A model generated the notes under the pieces. The model was not told where the DNA came from. It saw only the letters and a program-made list of their open reading frames with translations, and did no database searches. A program made the translations under genes and the position numbers. A stretch of DNA of 62,423 bases. Source: Phoronis australis (lineage: Eukaryota; Phoronida; Phoronidae). Numbering within the stretch: position 1 is the first letter of the stretch; each line of letters opens with the position of its first letter. Below are positions 21,841 through 34,600 of this stretch, in pieces. Location: NCBI GenBank assembly GCA_002633005.1, contig NMRA01000064.1:1047997-1110419 (forward strand). Reading direction: 5' to 3'.

Positions 21841-23483
21841 ATTATGTGTACATCACATTCTAGAAATAATTTGTAGAATTTATCTCAGTAATTAGCTCTC
21901 TGTATGTTCTCAGAGTCTTTGCACTTTTGCTCAAATGAGATGTAATTATTTTTCGGAAGTACATGTACCTGTATGGGGCTTAGGATAAAATTTCAGTTTT
22001 TGAGTTTTGAGTTCGCTAATATGAAATGAGTATCATAAACCTGAATAAATAAACACTTTTTATGTTAAATAGCCGTGAATTTTTTGATTTTGAAGAAAAA
22101 TTATTTATTTCCAAAATTTCCCACCAAATGATGTAATGGGTGGAACACATTTGGTCACTTGACAATCAATAGCAATGGCGGAACACAGTAGATCAGAAGA
22201 CAAGGACAATTTTGATCTAGACAACTAGTATACACCCTGGGGTCACAATAGGCACACACAATCGTCAATTTTCATAATACGATTCTTTGAACTGTTTGCC
22301 TAGATAGCAGAGAGGCGGACATCAGGGGCGCAGAAAACTTTAAATCTGTACGAAAATGGAAAAGTGTTGTCATTACACATTTAGCTAGTACTTTCATGAA
22401 AATATAGTTAATGACCTCCGAAGATACAGAGACAAACGTAAAAAAATAAAATTGCCACTAAGGCGCACAGCGATAGTCGGATCGACCCAAAATTCTTCGT
22501 CATTTAGCTGTTGTCAGCAAAATTTCAGTAGAATCCAGTGGAAGATCTACGTGTTTAGTGAAGGGGGTTTAGGATTCGAGCAAATCCGAGGCGCAAAGAA
22601 GGTTGGGTGGGGGTTTTCCCCCTCACGAGTAAGATTTTTTGTGGTTTTTAGTAGTTGATTTCGTTTTTCTGGTGATTTTTTTAAAATCTTTATTTTTGAT
22701 CCTGCCCCAAGGGGGGGGGGTTGAACCCCCTGAAATCCCCCTGTAGATCCGCCTCTGGAATCTAGCAAGGGATTAGAAGATACAGCCGAGAACGACGGTC
22801 CTTAGAGAGAGATTGCGACAATGTGTACCCGCAAACAACCACGAGGTCGCATGAAAGTGAATCATGCCATTTGGCTATGAAACATGAGCGATTTTTCACA
22901 AAAACGAATCCCTGGTTTGCTTTTTGTTGTATATTCATTTACAATGTCCTCCATGTAATGTTTAGACATGTTTTTAGTTAATAGTTTGTTTTTCAAACTG
23001 TATTTATTATATATTTGCCGGTTCCTCGCACTCTCCCAAAAAAGCTTGATTCTACCATTTATTGAAGAACAGACGAATCAATTGCATTTTGCCGGGAACA
23101 TTTGTAACGTTGGTAGGTCTTTGATTTGATTTGGTCGCGTTTTTTCTTTCTGTTTTTGGCTTTCAAACTTGCCGAATCGACTCTCTTAATTTCAAAAAAA
23201 AAACAGAGAAAAGCCAGTCGAGCTCACGGCCCCACTCGTTGGTCCTGCAAATCAGTGCTTGTTCTATGTTAAGATCGAGTCGAGCTTGTGTAGACTGGGT
23301 CGAGGGTGTTAAGGGCCGTAGTCAAGGGTGTCGTGGGTCAAGGGGTCGTGCGGTGTGGGGGTAGAGGAAGTTTTAGAACAATCCCGCGAGCGCCGTACAA
23401 CACATGCCAGTGTAAGGTGATAGCTTTGGCACTCTCAGAAACAAATGTAGACAAAAAGGAATTGAAAGTTTTTGAAACTTTCG

Positions 23484-23992
23484 NNNNNNNNNNNNNNNNN
23501 NNNNNNNNNNNNNNNNNNNNNNNNNNNNNNNNNNNNNNNNNNNNNNNNNNNNNNNNNNNNNNNNNNNNNNNNNNNNNNNNNNNNNNNNNNNNNNNNNNNN
23601 NNNNNNNNNNNNNNNNNNNNNNNNNNNNNNNNNNNNNNNNNNNNNNNNNNNNNNNNNNNNNNNNNNNNNNNNNNNNNNNNNNNNNNNNNNNNNNNNNNNN
23701 NNNNNNNNNNNNNNNNNNNNNNNNNNNNNNNNNNNNNNNNNNNNNNNNNNNNNNNNNNNNNNNNNNNNNNNNNNNNNNNNNNNNNNNNNNNNNNNNNNNN
23801 NNNNNNNNNNNNNNNNNNNNNNNNNNNNNNNNNNNNNNNNNNNNNNNNNNNNNNNNNNNNNNNNNNNNNNNNNNNNNNNNNNNNNNNNNNNNNNNNNNNN
23901 NNNNNNNNNNNNNNNNNNNNNNNNNNNNNNNNNNNNNNNNNNNNNNNNNNNNNNNNNNNNNNNNNNNNNNNNNNNNNNNNNNNNNNNNNNNN
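23484..23992. other. Assembly gap (Ns)
   Basis: A run of about 509 undetermined bases. Reading frames drawn across it have no meaning. The sequence to the right is a transposon-like repeat, which may explain why assembly failed here. Confidence 0.99.
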
Positions 23993-24330
23993 ATTCTTAA
24001 CAAATTTGTCGTATTTAAAATAGTCTTCAAATGCCAAAAAGACCAAATCCGTTTTTCGTGTTGGCAATAATGACGGGATTGCTTTGGAAATCGTCTTAAG
24101 ATAAGGTTTGGCAAAGAGAGTATTGCGAGTTTCTGAGTGATTCACTAAGGCTTCGATTAAAATTCACATCTTACCAGCAGCTTCTGTTTTTTCATCGTCA
24201 CTCATTTTCCATTTTCTTTAAAAAATGAAGTAAATTTTCTTCACTGCAAAGTGGAGCAGACGACGGAAACGGAGTCGTAGTGCGCAGCGCCTGGGATATC
24301 GCTGCAGAGCCTATACTTACTAGCCATGAT
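23993..24330 (-). repeat. Repeat with decayed reading frame, copy 2
   Basis: This is the inverted relative of 8225-8580. On the minus strand it reads SAAISQALRTTTPFPSSAPL, then LLHFLKKMENE, then after a frame change DEKTEAAGKM, ALVNHSETRNTLFAKPYLK and KAIPSLLPTRKTDLVFLAF. It is broken by a stop and a frameshift and runs into the gap. The tract looks protein-like, but I cannot name its family. Confidence 0.55.
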
Positions 24331-25435
24331 ATTTCCGTTACGAATGCGCCGTGTTCCGAATTTGACACTTGAAATTGGATTTGAGCCACTCAGAGCCATC
24401 TGTTCCCGGTACTGACAGTAGGATATAGGCTACTCCACAACCTCATAAGCTATTTTACAGTTAATTACTGAAGTTGTAATAAATATTTACTCGCTTCTCA
24501 CAATATTATACATCATGGCAAATGATAATGTCCATCACCTGATTGACTGGTATCAAAATGGTTTTTGCCATTTTGACTTTTTTACCTGCATAGTCTTCCT
24601 AGTGAACACCCAAGTACATTTATGGTGCAGGATTCTGTATTTTCATTGATACTAAACCTCCGGTATGACTGCTAACTAGTATTACTTACTTACTATAAGA
24701 GAGTTAAAGTGAACGTATTCAAGAAAAATTATCATGGATGTCAATTGTCCAATTTATAAATAATGCATTAGTAAAGAACATATATTGTCCTAAGTTTTAC
24801 ACCCAATTTACACAGCATGCGTCCAAATCCCCAAAATCACATATCATTATAAATAGGTTTTCAAACATTACACAAAATGTTAAAAGAAGTATCATGATCA
24901 AGTTAGATTCTCTGTGGACAACTTAACAAATAAATAATACAACTTTGCCCTCAACACAGTAAACACCCAGCAGCTGAATTTAAGCATCTCAATTTCACAA
25001 TTCAAAATCTAAGATGCAGATTGCTGTACACCAATGACTGGGAATCACTATTAGCATTAACATCATTAGAATACAAAGCTGGCCCATTCCATATGTACCC
25101 TGTGATAAGTAACAAGGTACAACAACTGTTGTACCAACTGCAGTGCTAATGCCCAGTGGGATTTTTTTGCATTGAGACACACATTTGCTGGGATTCTGAG
25201 TTCCTTCAAATTTAGCAGGATTGATTCCAGGAAATTTTATTCATGAGGTGACCACTATTTATGCAATTGAATTCTAAGCCAGAATGCTTTCTTGACCAAT
25301 GGCAGTAATTCAGCTTTTGGTGCGACACAATACTCATTCAATAAACTACTAAATACTGTTGTAAATATAGACGCTGACCTTGGCCAATAGTGAATTAAAT
25401 AAAGACAGAAAAGTCAGGAATCCCAATCAGGAATC

Positions 25436-25508
25436 CCAACCGGGAATCGAACCACAGGTCTCTAGATTGCTGATCTAGTGCTCTTACCACTGACCTACTG
25501 AGGAGCCA
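25436..25508 (-). repeat. tRNA-like SINE head
   Basis: On the minus strand an A-box-like AGTAGGTCAGTGG and a perfect B box GGTTCGATTCC flank a self-complementary CTAGA...TCTAG stem, much like an anticodon arm. The 3' acceptor strand does not pair with the 5' end, so a functional tRNA is unlikely. The short direct repeat GGAATCCCAA adjoins it. Confidence 0.45.
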
Positions 25509-28201
25509 ATATTAGTGCAATTACTGTTTGCAGCCAACTGTTATGTCATCCATCCCATGAGTCCTGTATGGCCTTTTTCCCACAAGAGTTGGACAATTAT
25601 GTTATCAACAATTCAAATAATGTTATCAGTCTACCATAACAGAAGTCTGTTCAAGGTACATGTATGCCAATACGGGCTACATATCTTGCACGGATTCTCA
25701 TTGCATGGGGACACAGTGGACTACAAAAAGTGAAAAGATTATTGCAAAATTTTTGGAGTCTGAAACACATGATAACACTACTACCAATACCACCCTAAGT
25801 TCCTCTTGTGTGGAGCAAGATGATTATCCCAACAGTACTAAGAAACTTTAAAGCTGCATTTGGTCCCCATTTAGCCATAAATTTGAATTCTGAAACGAAG
25901 CGCTTTGAGGTTTGAAAACCACCAGCACCCTCAACTAATCTTGAATTGTTGCTGTAAGAGCTGGCAATGCATGTATGTGCCATTTTGAATCTGCAGTTTT
26001 AGAACTTTCAAGCATTTTCCGAGATGATGATGGTTTTGGTTTTCTTGCTGATAACGGAAATAGAATCCCATCATAGTAAAGAATATTGATAGATTATTTT
26101 GTGAGAGTAAAAAGACAGCTCAACAGGGCAAAATGTAGCTTGAACACTATAACACGAGACATTCGTTACACTCTCTTTCATAAGAAAGCATCTTATCACA
26201 ATTGCCTATAATCAATGTCCATGATCATTGTGCTCAGCAAATTTTGATTCTATCAAACTATATTTTCAAAATCCTTGAAGTTTTCTGAGACCTACTACAT
26301 TACATAAAAACATGTTACTCAACATAAAAACATGTTATTCAACAGCAATTCTTCACAGATTGACTAACTTCTACAGGCATCAAATGTTTTGCACAATGCA
26401 CAATATCTGTTTCTTGATTTAATGATTTCTTTACAGAAGTAATATTCATAAAAACATTTCAAGGAAGCAGACCAGCACTTTGTAACCAATGTAGACAGTT
26501 ATCTCAGACAAGTAACACAGTACACAGTCTAGAGCAAAGAAATGCATTGTATTCAAAACTTTCCAGGTACCAGTAGTGAAGGTTGACTAGAAAAATGAGT
26601 CAATATTTTCACTTCTTAAATCACTTTCGAAAGAAATCACTAACAGAGATCAGAACTACTGTGAATGGATGACATTTCTATAAAATTACAAGAAAATAAT
26701 ATTGACTCATTTTCAGTTTATCCACACACTGCAGGAAGGAGAAATGTCCAAAAATCACAATCTGTATGACTTGGCTTCATTATTATTTTCCTGTACTCAA
26801 ATCCATTTCAATTCTGTACACAGAGATGATGGCGAAAGTTAATCTGAAATCAAAAGCATAACACTTTTTAAATGATAAAATCATTAGATTGTCAGTTCAC
26901 CACTCATTCTGCCTGTAATCACAACATTGACTCATTACAAAACCAAAGTTTTTATATCACAGACAAAATGATCAAAACCTCCACACATTCAAGAGGAGTC
27001 TGTGCAGTTTGTTCACGACCTGACCTACAGATGGCATGAAAGTAGCAGAATGATATGGGTTGAATCGGTAGTCACCAAAGATGAGGTCATATCCATATGA
27101 AAACATCATCCTACACACGACTTCCTAGATCATGCTTATCTCTTCACTGATATCTCACAATTTCAATCTTCCAGTCCATAAATAACATTGATACATTCCC
27201 TGTCTACTACCTCCGCAAAATCCCAATTATACATATACATTAAACTATCACCGTGAACGATCCTATTTCCGCTTCTGCGCGGTCCTGCGACATCTAGCAT
27301 TGAAGTTTCCAGCGTTCGCCTGCTCACGAATGTCAAACAAATACCCAGACATGTTGATTTATAATCACAACATTATTACAAACAGTGAGTGTGGGTGGTT
27401 TCTTTTTTCAAATGTATTTTAAAAACATATTTCACTAGTCCATTTTTGTACATTTTCAAAATATATTTTTGAAACTATACATTGTTCAGATTTGCATGTG
27501 CTCCAGGGGTAACTTGAACAATGTATCAAAATGTCCCAGGGTCGATCAAGTTTTGTAAAGCCAAGTAATAAAATACAGTGAGATAATTGATGCTGGGTTC
27601 TTGAATTTACGTAAACATCCTCATTGAAAATGTCTGTGCACATCGGAGTTGGGTGCAAAACACATAGCAATTTATTTCAACCGAAACTGAATTAACAAAC
27701 AGTGTAAAGCATTTTTATGTCGCCTAGAGAAACTAAGCACTGTAGTTGATTTGTGTGGCCTTACTTCGAGCATTTCCATCTAAACAAAACGATCACGACT
27801 TAAGGGCCTCATTCAAAATGGCCAGCAATATGAGTGGCCCTTTCAAAATTCTGCTCACGGAGATAAACACGGGTTAAGACTGGAAAAAACATGTATATTT
27901 GTGAAGGCTGATATATATCCATGACATCACATGAGAAGTTGCTAACGGACATTGGGTAGAAGTACAATCAGCTGCTTTTTATACTTATATTCATGACTTT
28001 AAGTCACCGGAGTCTACTTTGCCAAAAATCTTTAGGCGTTTCAAGTGCTTATAAGAGCTTCACCGTCTGTAGTTCAACTAGAGACAATCAGTGGTCACTG
28101 ACACTGTCTCTGCATTGGCTGCATATCATACTGTGTTCATAAAAAACTGACAGTATGCAGCCACCTTTTATCGCTTAAGCCTAATACCTGCAATTGTTCC
28201 A

Positions 28202-28471
28202 TTAATCGTCATCTTCGTCAGGTACAAATATTTCGTTTTCCTCTAGCCAAGCCGCCCCCGTTTCTGAGATCTTTGCTCCAATGAGAACGAAAGGAACAAC
28301 AACTAAAACTAGTCGTGTTAAGCCAAAAGAAACTTTCTCTGGTTTTGATAGAACGCCTCCACTTTCATTGAAGATTGCAAGTTTAGCTTTTGAAGTAGAC
28401 ACAGGTCGAAAAGAGGTGGAAAACATTGAAAATGTTTTCATGAAGTTTTTAGTAAACACTCGGGAAGCCAT
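28202..28471 (-). CDS. SMDT1: EMRE, mitochondrial calcium uniporter regulator
   Basis: A single-exon frame of 89 codons, if the ATG at 28471 is used. An in-frame ATG at 28504 would add 11 residues. EMRE is the single-pass inner-membrane subunit that holds the MCU pore open and couples it to MICU1. Visible hallmarks are a basic, Ser/Thr/Phe-rich N-terminus suited to mitochondrial import, then the conserved block GGVLSKPEKVSFGLTR. A hydrophobic helix (LVLVVVPFVLIGAKI) follows, and then AAWLEENEIFVP and an acidic tail (DEDDD), matching the family's poly-Asp end. The human protein is 107 residues and the shortfall here is in the presequence. The inner ATG, whose sequence begins MAS as in vertebrates, is preferred. 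The gene is divergent from UBE2O with about 225 bp between start codons. Confidence 0.93.
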   Translation of the reverse strand: MASRVFTKNFMKTFSMFSTSFRPVSTSKAKLAIFNESGGVLSKPEKVSFGLTRLVLVVVPFVLIGAKISETGAAWLEENEIFVPDEDDD

Positions 28472-28696
28472 ATTTAACGTTTTACGGTAACGCTTTAACG
28501 ACATTAAATAATGTAATGAGATTCATTTAAAGCGTTAACATTTTTAAAACAGTGAATGTAAAATACTTTTAAGCCAAAACTGAAGTGTTTTTTATTAATT
28601 AATTTATACTTTATGCCTTTTTTTAAAGCTTTTGAGTTGTAACTAATTGTCGTAATTTGTTTTGCGCGCCATCTGAAGTTCTTTTTGCGAATGACA
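28472..28696. promoter_or_regulatory. Shared divergent promoter, EMRE/UBE2O
   Basis: Only 225 bp (192 bp if the outer EMRE ATG is used) separate two start codons facing away from each other. Both core promoters and both 5' leaders must fit here unless there are upstream non-coding exons. The segment is AT-rich in its middle (ATTAATTAATTTATACTTTAT). Close to UBE2O it has GCGCGCCATCTGAAG, whose reverse strand (AGATGGCGC) resembles a YY1 site. No convincing TATA box is positioned for either gene. Confidence 0.6.
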
Positions 28697-31600
28697 ATGG
28701 CTGAAAACACGGGCGAGTGTTTCATTTTCGAGGAGGACGAGGTTTTCAGGGAAGCAAATCACGGTCTGCGCTTTGGCGTAGTTGTGCGGTCGTCCGAGTA
28801 TTTAAGCAGTGATGAAGATGACGAAGACTCCCCTGGATTGCTAAAAAAGGGCACACTAAGAGTTGCCTGGCACCCGAGTGGACACGAAGAAACTGTTCCA
28901 CAGAACAAGGTGAGAACTTATCCTTGGCTTAGGCCTACTTATTTCTGTGCGTTCAGACCAAAAGGAGGCAATCACCAGAAACTTGATCATGCATGCTTTA
29001 GCAAGATTGCATTTGGAAAGTTCACCTTTTCAGAGCTGACGCGTCACGCCCAGGGGTACAATTTTGACCTCGAGGGCCTGGCCATTCCTATTGACTATTG
29101 ACTTGTACACAAATGATCAAATGCGGAATTTAATTTTAAAATTCCTGGATCTGCTCACAATGTGTCTCACTTCATTAAGTTCCAGTTTTGGGAACTGTCA
29201 ATTTATGAGGGTCATGTTTTGGAGAGGTACACTTCTCCACTTTGGAAGGTATTGGAACAGTCTCTAAAATCCGGGAAACTGAAACTCACACCTAAATTGA
29301 ATTTTCTTGATTTTGAAGATTGGGACATGGGCGATTTTGATATTTGTCATATTTCTCAAATATTGGACACTGTGTTTTGTTTCAACAAAATTTTAGAATA
29401 GACTTGGTCCTTCACTTGTCCTCTTGTGTGTATTTTGGGATTGTCGTTGCTTATTTCTAAAATTTTATACTAGCAAAATAGTTAATTTTTCACTGTTCCA
29501 AACTGGAGAGTTTAATATCAACTAAATTTTCTTTTCCCTTTTGTAGGTCAAGCTGGCTGATCGATCATTAATGCCGGGGGATGTTGTGCGTCGATTGATT
29601 GCAGGACAAGATAGCCAGCGTGGTTATACACAGAATCTCAGAATACTGTGTCATGCTCAGATTAAGGGGACTAATGATGTCATATTAAACATAAGCTCAT
29701 CTGATCTTGTTAACATTGTCGTGAGTAAAAATGGGGGACCTGCACATTTATGTTTGCTGCCAGGATCGCTAGAAGCGTGGGTATTTCTAGTTGCTGTATT
29801 CCCTGTGTTTTTACAGTGATTGTTTATTGTTGGGTTTAAGAAATTACAAGTCCCTATATCTTATTTCGCAACCAATGCTGGGCAAATGGGTGCCAATCAC
29901 TTCATTTCAAATATATGTTGTGTTGGAATGCTTAAAATACATCAGGGGGCTTCAGGAAGTCTTTGTCAAACAAACAAGTTTCCAACAAATACCATTCTTA
30001 TACCAATCCGTAGCATATGAAAATCTGGTAACAAACAAATCTAGCTCATAGCAAATACATGGGAAGCTTGCAACTGGAATGAACGAGGCTTCTAGCAATG
30101 ATAATCATAATGGTGAAATTAATGTGCACGTCCCTCAATACTTCCTGCTTATATTGAATGTATGGCTCTTCCCTCACCTAACGTGTATAACTTAGATTTC
30201 ATGCAAGCATTAACTTTGCTCTTCATTTATACTAATTCAATGTCTAAAATCTGTTAATGATGTCATTGGTTTGCTTCCTGAGACCCAAAATCTGAAATGA
30301 ATGAGAATAAAACAACTTTGAGTTGATTGAACTCGTCAAAACTGCCTTCTACCTATGAGCATCTCGGGCACCCATAACACAGCTAGATTGTTTCAACAAT
30401 TCTGGTTAAAGCTGAACTGATTTCAGAATTGATGAATTATACCCTTTTACAAATACACAGTAAAACAAAATAAATCTTGCACAAAACTGTATGTCAGTGA
30501 GAGCTCCGTCAATCTGATTTTAAACCTGTTGTCTCCTGCAGAAGTGCCTTCACCAAAATTTGGTGGTTCATTCTAAAACCTTGCTTCATAGGGTTATTAT
30601 GACCTTAAAAAATGTGTTTGTGTTTGCAGGATTGGCCTACGGAACCTGGTCATGTGACATTAAATAGTTGGGTTGGTAGAGTAACTGAAGTCAGTAGCAA
30701 ATACACGCTGTCTTTCCCTGATGGTGCAAGGTATGTGTAAATTCTCGGGCCATCGGAGGCTTCTTGTTCCTGCAAGAACTCCAAGTGCCATTAGTTTTTG
30801 ACATGGCTTGCATAGAGGCCTTGTTTAAAGTGCAAACTACAAGTCTGGCTTTTCATATGGGTACCACTTTAAAGTTGTTATGAAAAATCATTATGAAATG
30901 TAATGCATGGGCTTCTATTGACAAAAACCTGACTAAGATGATGATTTTCCTTGAGTTTCGAGTGCTGCTATGCTCCTTAGTGTCATTTCTTAATATTTTT
31001 TTTTGCTTTTACCTCAATATTGATTGATTTTGATAAAGGGTATTCATGAAATTTGGCTTGTAATGTTTATTCAGGATAGAGCAGCGCTTGTGCATTTGTT
31101 CTGTGCCCCTTAGTGGTAATTTCATTTAGTTTAGTATTCAGTTTTGCTATCCATCTCTCTATCTCTGAAACCACTTAAGGAATCACCATGACTAATCAGT
31201 TTTTATTGTGGTGAGCATGTTTTGCATCGATTATTGGATGGGTGCCACTGCAGCAGTGCCCTCCAGTGGTAATTTCAGTTTTCCTTGCATCAATCAATTT
31301 CATGTCTACAAGTGCTGTTCACTCTACTGTGTGGAAATGTTTGAAAAATGATCATCCTGACATCTTAGCCATTTTCGGTGCATTACTGCACACACATATC
31401 AATGCTCTGTGTTCCTCTCCTTGTGACGTTGACCTCATTAACGCGTTACTTTGTCATATTTACAGGTGTACATGTGATGATGATTGCATTGTGGAGTTTG
31501 AAGATCTGTTTGACAAGAGAGGAGTTGTGAGTCTTCTTTATCATTGCTATGATTTGGTCACAAAGCTTGGTTTGAGTTGTGAGTCTTCCTTATCATTGCT

Positions 31601-34600
31601 ATGATTTGGTCACAAAGCTTGGTTTGAGTTGTGAGTCTTCCTTATCATTGCTATGATTTGGTCACAAAGCTTGGTTTGAGTTGTGAGTCTTCCTTATCAT
31701 TGCTATGATTTGGTCATAAAGCTTGGTTTGAGTTGTGAGTCTTCCTTATCATTGCTATGATTTGGTCACAAAGCTTGGTTTGCTGAGATAAGTAGATGAA
31801 ATGTTTTAGCAGTGAAATGAGAATTAAATGCACGAGGATGCCAGTATTACCTCAGACTGTTCTGATGTTTGATGTCTGGCATCACATTAAATAAATTTCA
31901 GATTCTGAAGGTGTTGCAGCTATATACATATAATATTTTCCACCCACTTAGTTCTGATCTAATTGAAATTCTCCTTTAGTCTTGTACATTCAACGGCCAC
32001 CTGGACAACTATGTAGGGCAAAGGTTAAAGGGTGAAGCTGGTGACCTGAAGGGCGTGACGTGGTTAAAGACAACCCGTCTTCATTCAGAGTGGGCGGCAA
32101 CTGCCAAACCAAGCAAGCCTGTATTCCCTGCTATTGAACTCATAGAAACTTCAAGTGTTCAAGTCAACTGGCTGTACTGTGGCTTTGGTGGAAGCACCTC
32201 AGAGAGCGGTGCTCCCCCTAGTAAAGTTACTGGGGAGAACTTGTCCAGGTGAGTGATTATCCCAAGTGCAGGAATATTATAGGACGATGTTTTCTTCTGA
32301 TACAGTATATGTCAAACGTAATCGGACAAAATGCCGTATCAGCTGTCGTGATTAGCAACTCTTTGTTATTTTGTGATTCTGCACGGTCAGCAGAAGGTCC
32401 TGGTTTCGAACCCCGATCGGGGTAGTGATCTTTTCAGACTTAACTATAGGTCACGTGATGTGGCCAAGATATGGTGTATATGAAGCCCAATAATTCTTAC
32501 TTACACGATATTGATGCGCTCATGTATAATAACACAGCTGATGCATGTCTATCAATTCTCAAAGTAACAACGTGATCTAATTTTAGTGATTTCACGTTTT
32601 ATAAATTGATTGACGGGTTCTATGTTATGAACTTTAATGTAGAATTAAATTTCTTTTTAGGTTGCGACTTCTGAATGCTTTTGAGAACTGTGAAAGTCAG
32701 ATTGGTGATATTTACTTCTACACTGTTAAGAAGGAGGATTGTATTAAGTCAGTAGCTAAATCAAAGAAGAAATCCTACATTCATTATGTGCTGAAAGACA
32801 TAACAGACTGTTTGCTTCCCAAGCAAGTTCTATCAAAGGATCTTTCGGCTACACAAGCAGAAAATATTAAAAATGTGTTGATGGGTCAGCAAGCCAAATC
32901 AGAAACACTCGCCAAAAATGAAAACATGGATTGTGCAAAGGGAACTTTTGAAGGTCATGAACCTTCCATTTGTGAACAATCAGGGTTGGAGAATCAAGGA
33001 GAGTTGAATGAGTCCTGTGTTGGTGCTGAGGGTTTGGCTGTTGATGATTTTGGTAAGAGAGAAGGGATGGACAATCATGATGATGAATACGAAGATGTGG
33101 CTGATGAAAGTGATGCCGACTCTGTAGCCTCTGCGACTTCTGCTGCATCAAATACATCTTCTCAGAGCCAGTCTACTTCTCAGGGTCAACCTAGTGGTAA
33201 AAGGAGGTAAAGGAACACTGTTTTGTATTAAAACGTCACTCATCACTCCTGATGTATGTTCATTAGTTTTACAAATTACAGTTTTTGCCAACTAACGAGC
33301 ACAGTGAAGTCCAAGGTAATGACTCCTAGCTCATCTTTGCTGGTCTGCAGAGCTGGCTGAACAACCAGCCTTCGACTGTTCTCTGGCTTGTTTCCAACCA
33401 GATTTTCGAGAAATTTACCAGGTGCTGTATTTTTCCTGATAAATCACATTTGATTTAAGCCAGAACAGAAGCACAAACTTTAAAATTAGCGCATAAGTAA
33501 ATAAGGACATACCTATCCAATCCAACGCTTAATGAAATAAACCGAAACGTTGGATTGGATAGATATGACATTATTTACTTATGCGCTAATTTTAAGTTTC
33601 GTGTTTTTCCTGATTTCCTTCATATTTTTCATAATAACTTTGACAAAGCTCATCAGACTCCAGGCACAGACTCTGTGCCACGTTTTAAAAACCAACTGCA
33701 GCATAACATGATCTCTCCATATCTGAGTAGGTGTCATGGCAAAAAACCTTTCCTCTGAGGTTCAAGTATGACTGTTGTTAACTGTTAAACGTTAAACGTG
33801 TTTTACAGAGGCTTTCGTAAAGGTGGCATTTTGCAGACAAAACTGATGAAAAAGAAAGGCAAGCCATCAAAATCGTGTGAAAGACCCAAACCAGTGGAGC
33901 CTGCTGTTTACTTTGAAGGTCAAACAGTTGCTGTAGAGATCATCTGGACATCTACACTTGTTGACGTTATGTGGCAGGCAAGAAATATTAAAGCCTAACT
34001 TCAACGGAATTTTGTTATCTTAGATGTACTGAACTATTAAACCAGATAGTCCAAGCAAAGCCTTAGTAAAATTAGAAAATGCGAGTTCAGTCACGCAAAT
34101 GTAAGCCTGTTAAATGATTAGTGAAGCCGACTTTTTGTGCCATGTTGCATCACCGTTAGATGCCAGCACAAACGACAAAAGGCCGATAACAGTTTTATTG
34201 AATGGGTCTGGATAGAACACCCTTGCGTGTGGGTGTTATTAGCAGCTGTTTGAATTAAAAGGCGATTCTTGCAGTGACATAGACAAAAGCAAGCTAGTAC
34301 GCCTAACAGTTTGTTACATTTGGCAATTTATGGCACTAGTGGACTCAGAGCAATGCAGGAAGCAAGTTTATAGGTGTCCACATTCACGATAGGCTTTAAG
34401 TGCGCCATTGTCAAACTGAATTGCAAATCATTCTTCTCCTTCCATGCATCAGCACTGTCTTCATTCCTTATCATGATCCATTCATCTGAGGTTGCTTACT
34501 AGGTTGTGAAACATGTTCATGCATATTTTGAACCTATAGTGACTCAAAGTTTTTAGCATTATAAATGTTTGGTGAGATGAAAGCAATTTAGGTATTGTTG

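Larger units (their letters stand above)
21024..28201. other. Gene-poor stretch between ENPP6 and EMRE
   Basis: No protein-coding gene is recognised in these 7 kb. The stretch begins with the ENPP6 3' flank, with a candidate poly(A) signal AATAAA near 22044. It contains a fold-back repeat (21604-21840), an isolated MITE end (TAGATCCGCCTCTGG near 22744), the assembly gap, an inverted copy of the 8.2 kb repeat (23993-24330) and a tRNA-like SINE (25436-25508). From about 24400 to 28200 the sequence is AT-rich and simple, without long frames. Confidence 0.55.

Noticed and set aside
23306-24145. Frames of 180-258 codons spanning the N run
   Set aside because: Most of their length is undetermined bases. 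Only the repeat to the right of the gap is real sequence.
25436-25508. tRNA gene on the minus strand
   Set aside because: The B box and an anticodon-like stem are good, but the acceptor stem does not pair, so it is called a SINE head.
28910-29101. UBE2O exon 1 frame continuing into intron 1 for about 64 codons
   Set aside because: The donor at 28910 joins in phase to the next exon (PQNK|VKLADRS), which matches the family. The extension has no similarity to it and is probably chance.
31242-31604. 120-codon frame around UBE2O exon 4
   Set aside because: Only 31466-31526 fits the UBE2O protein. The rest is intron and tandem repeat read through.
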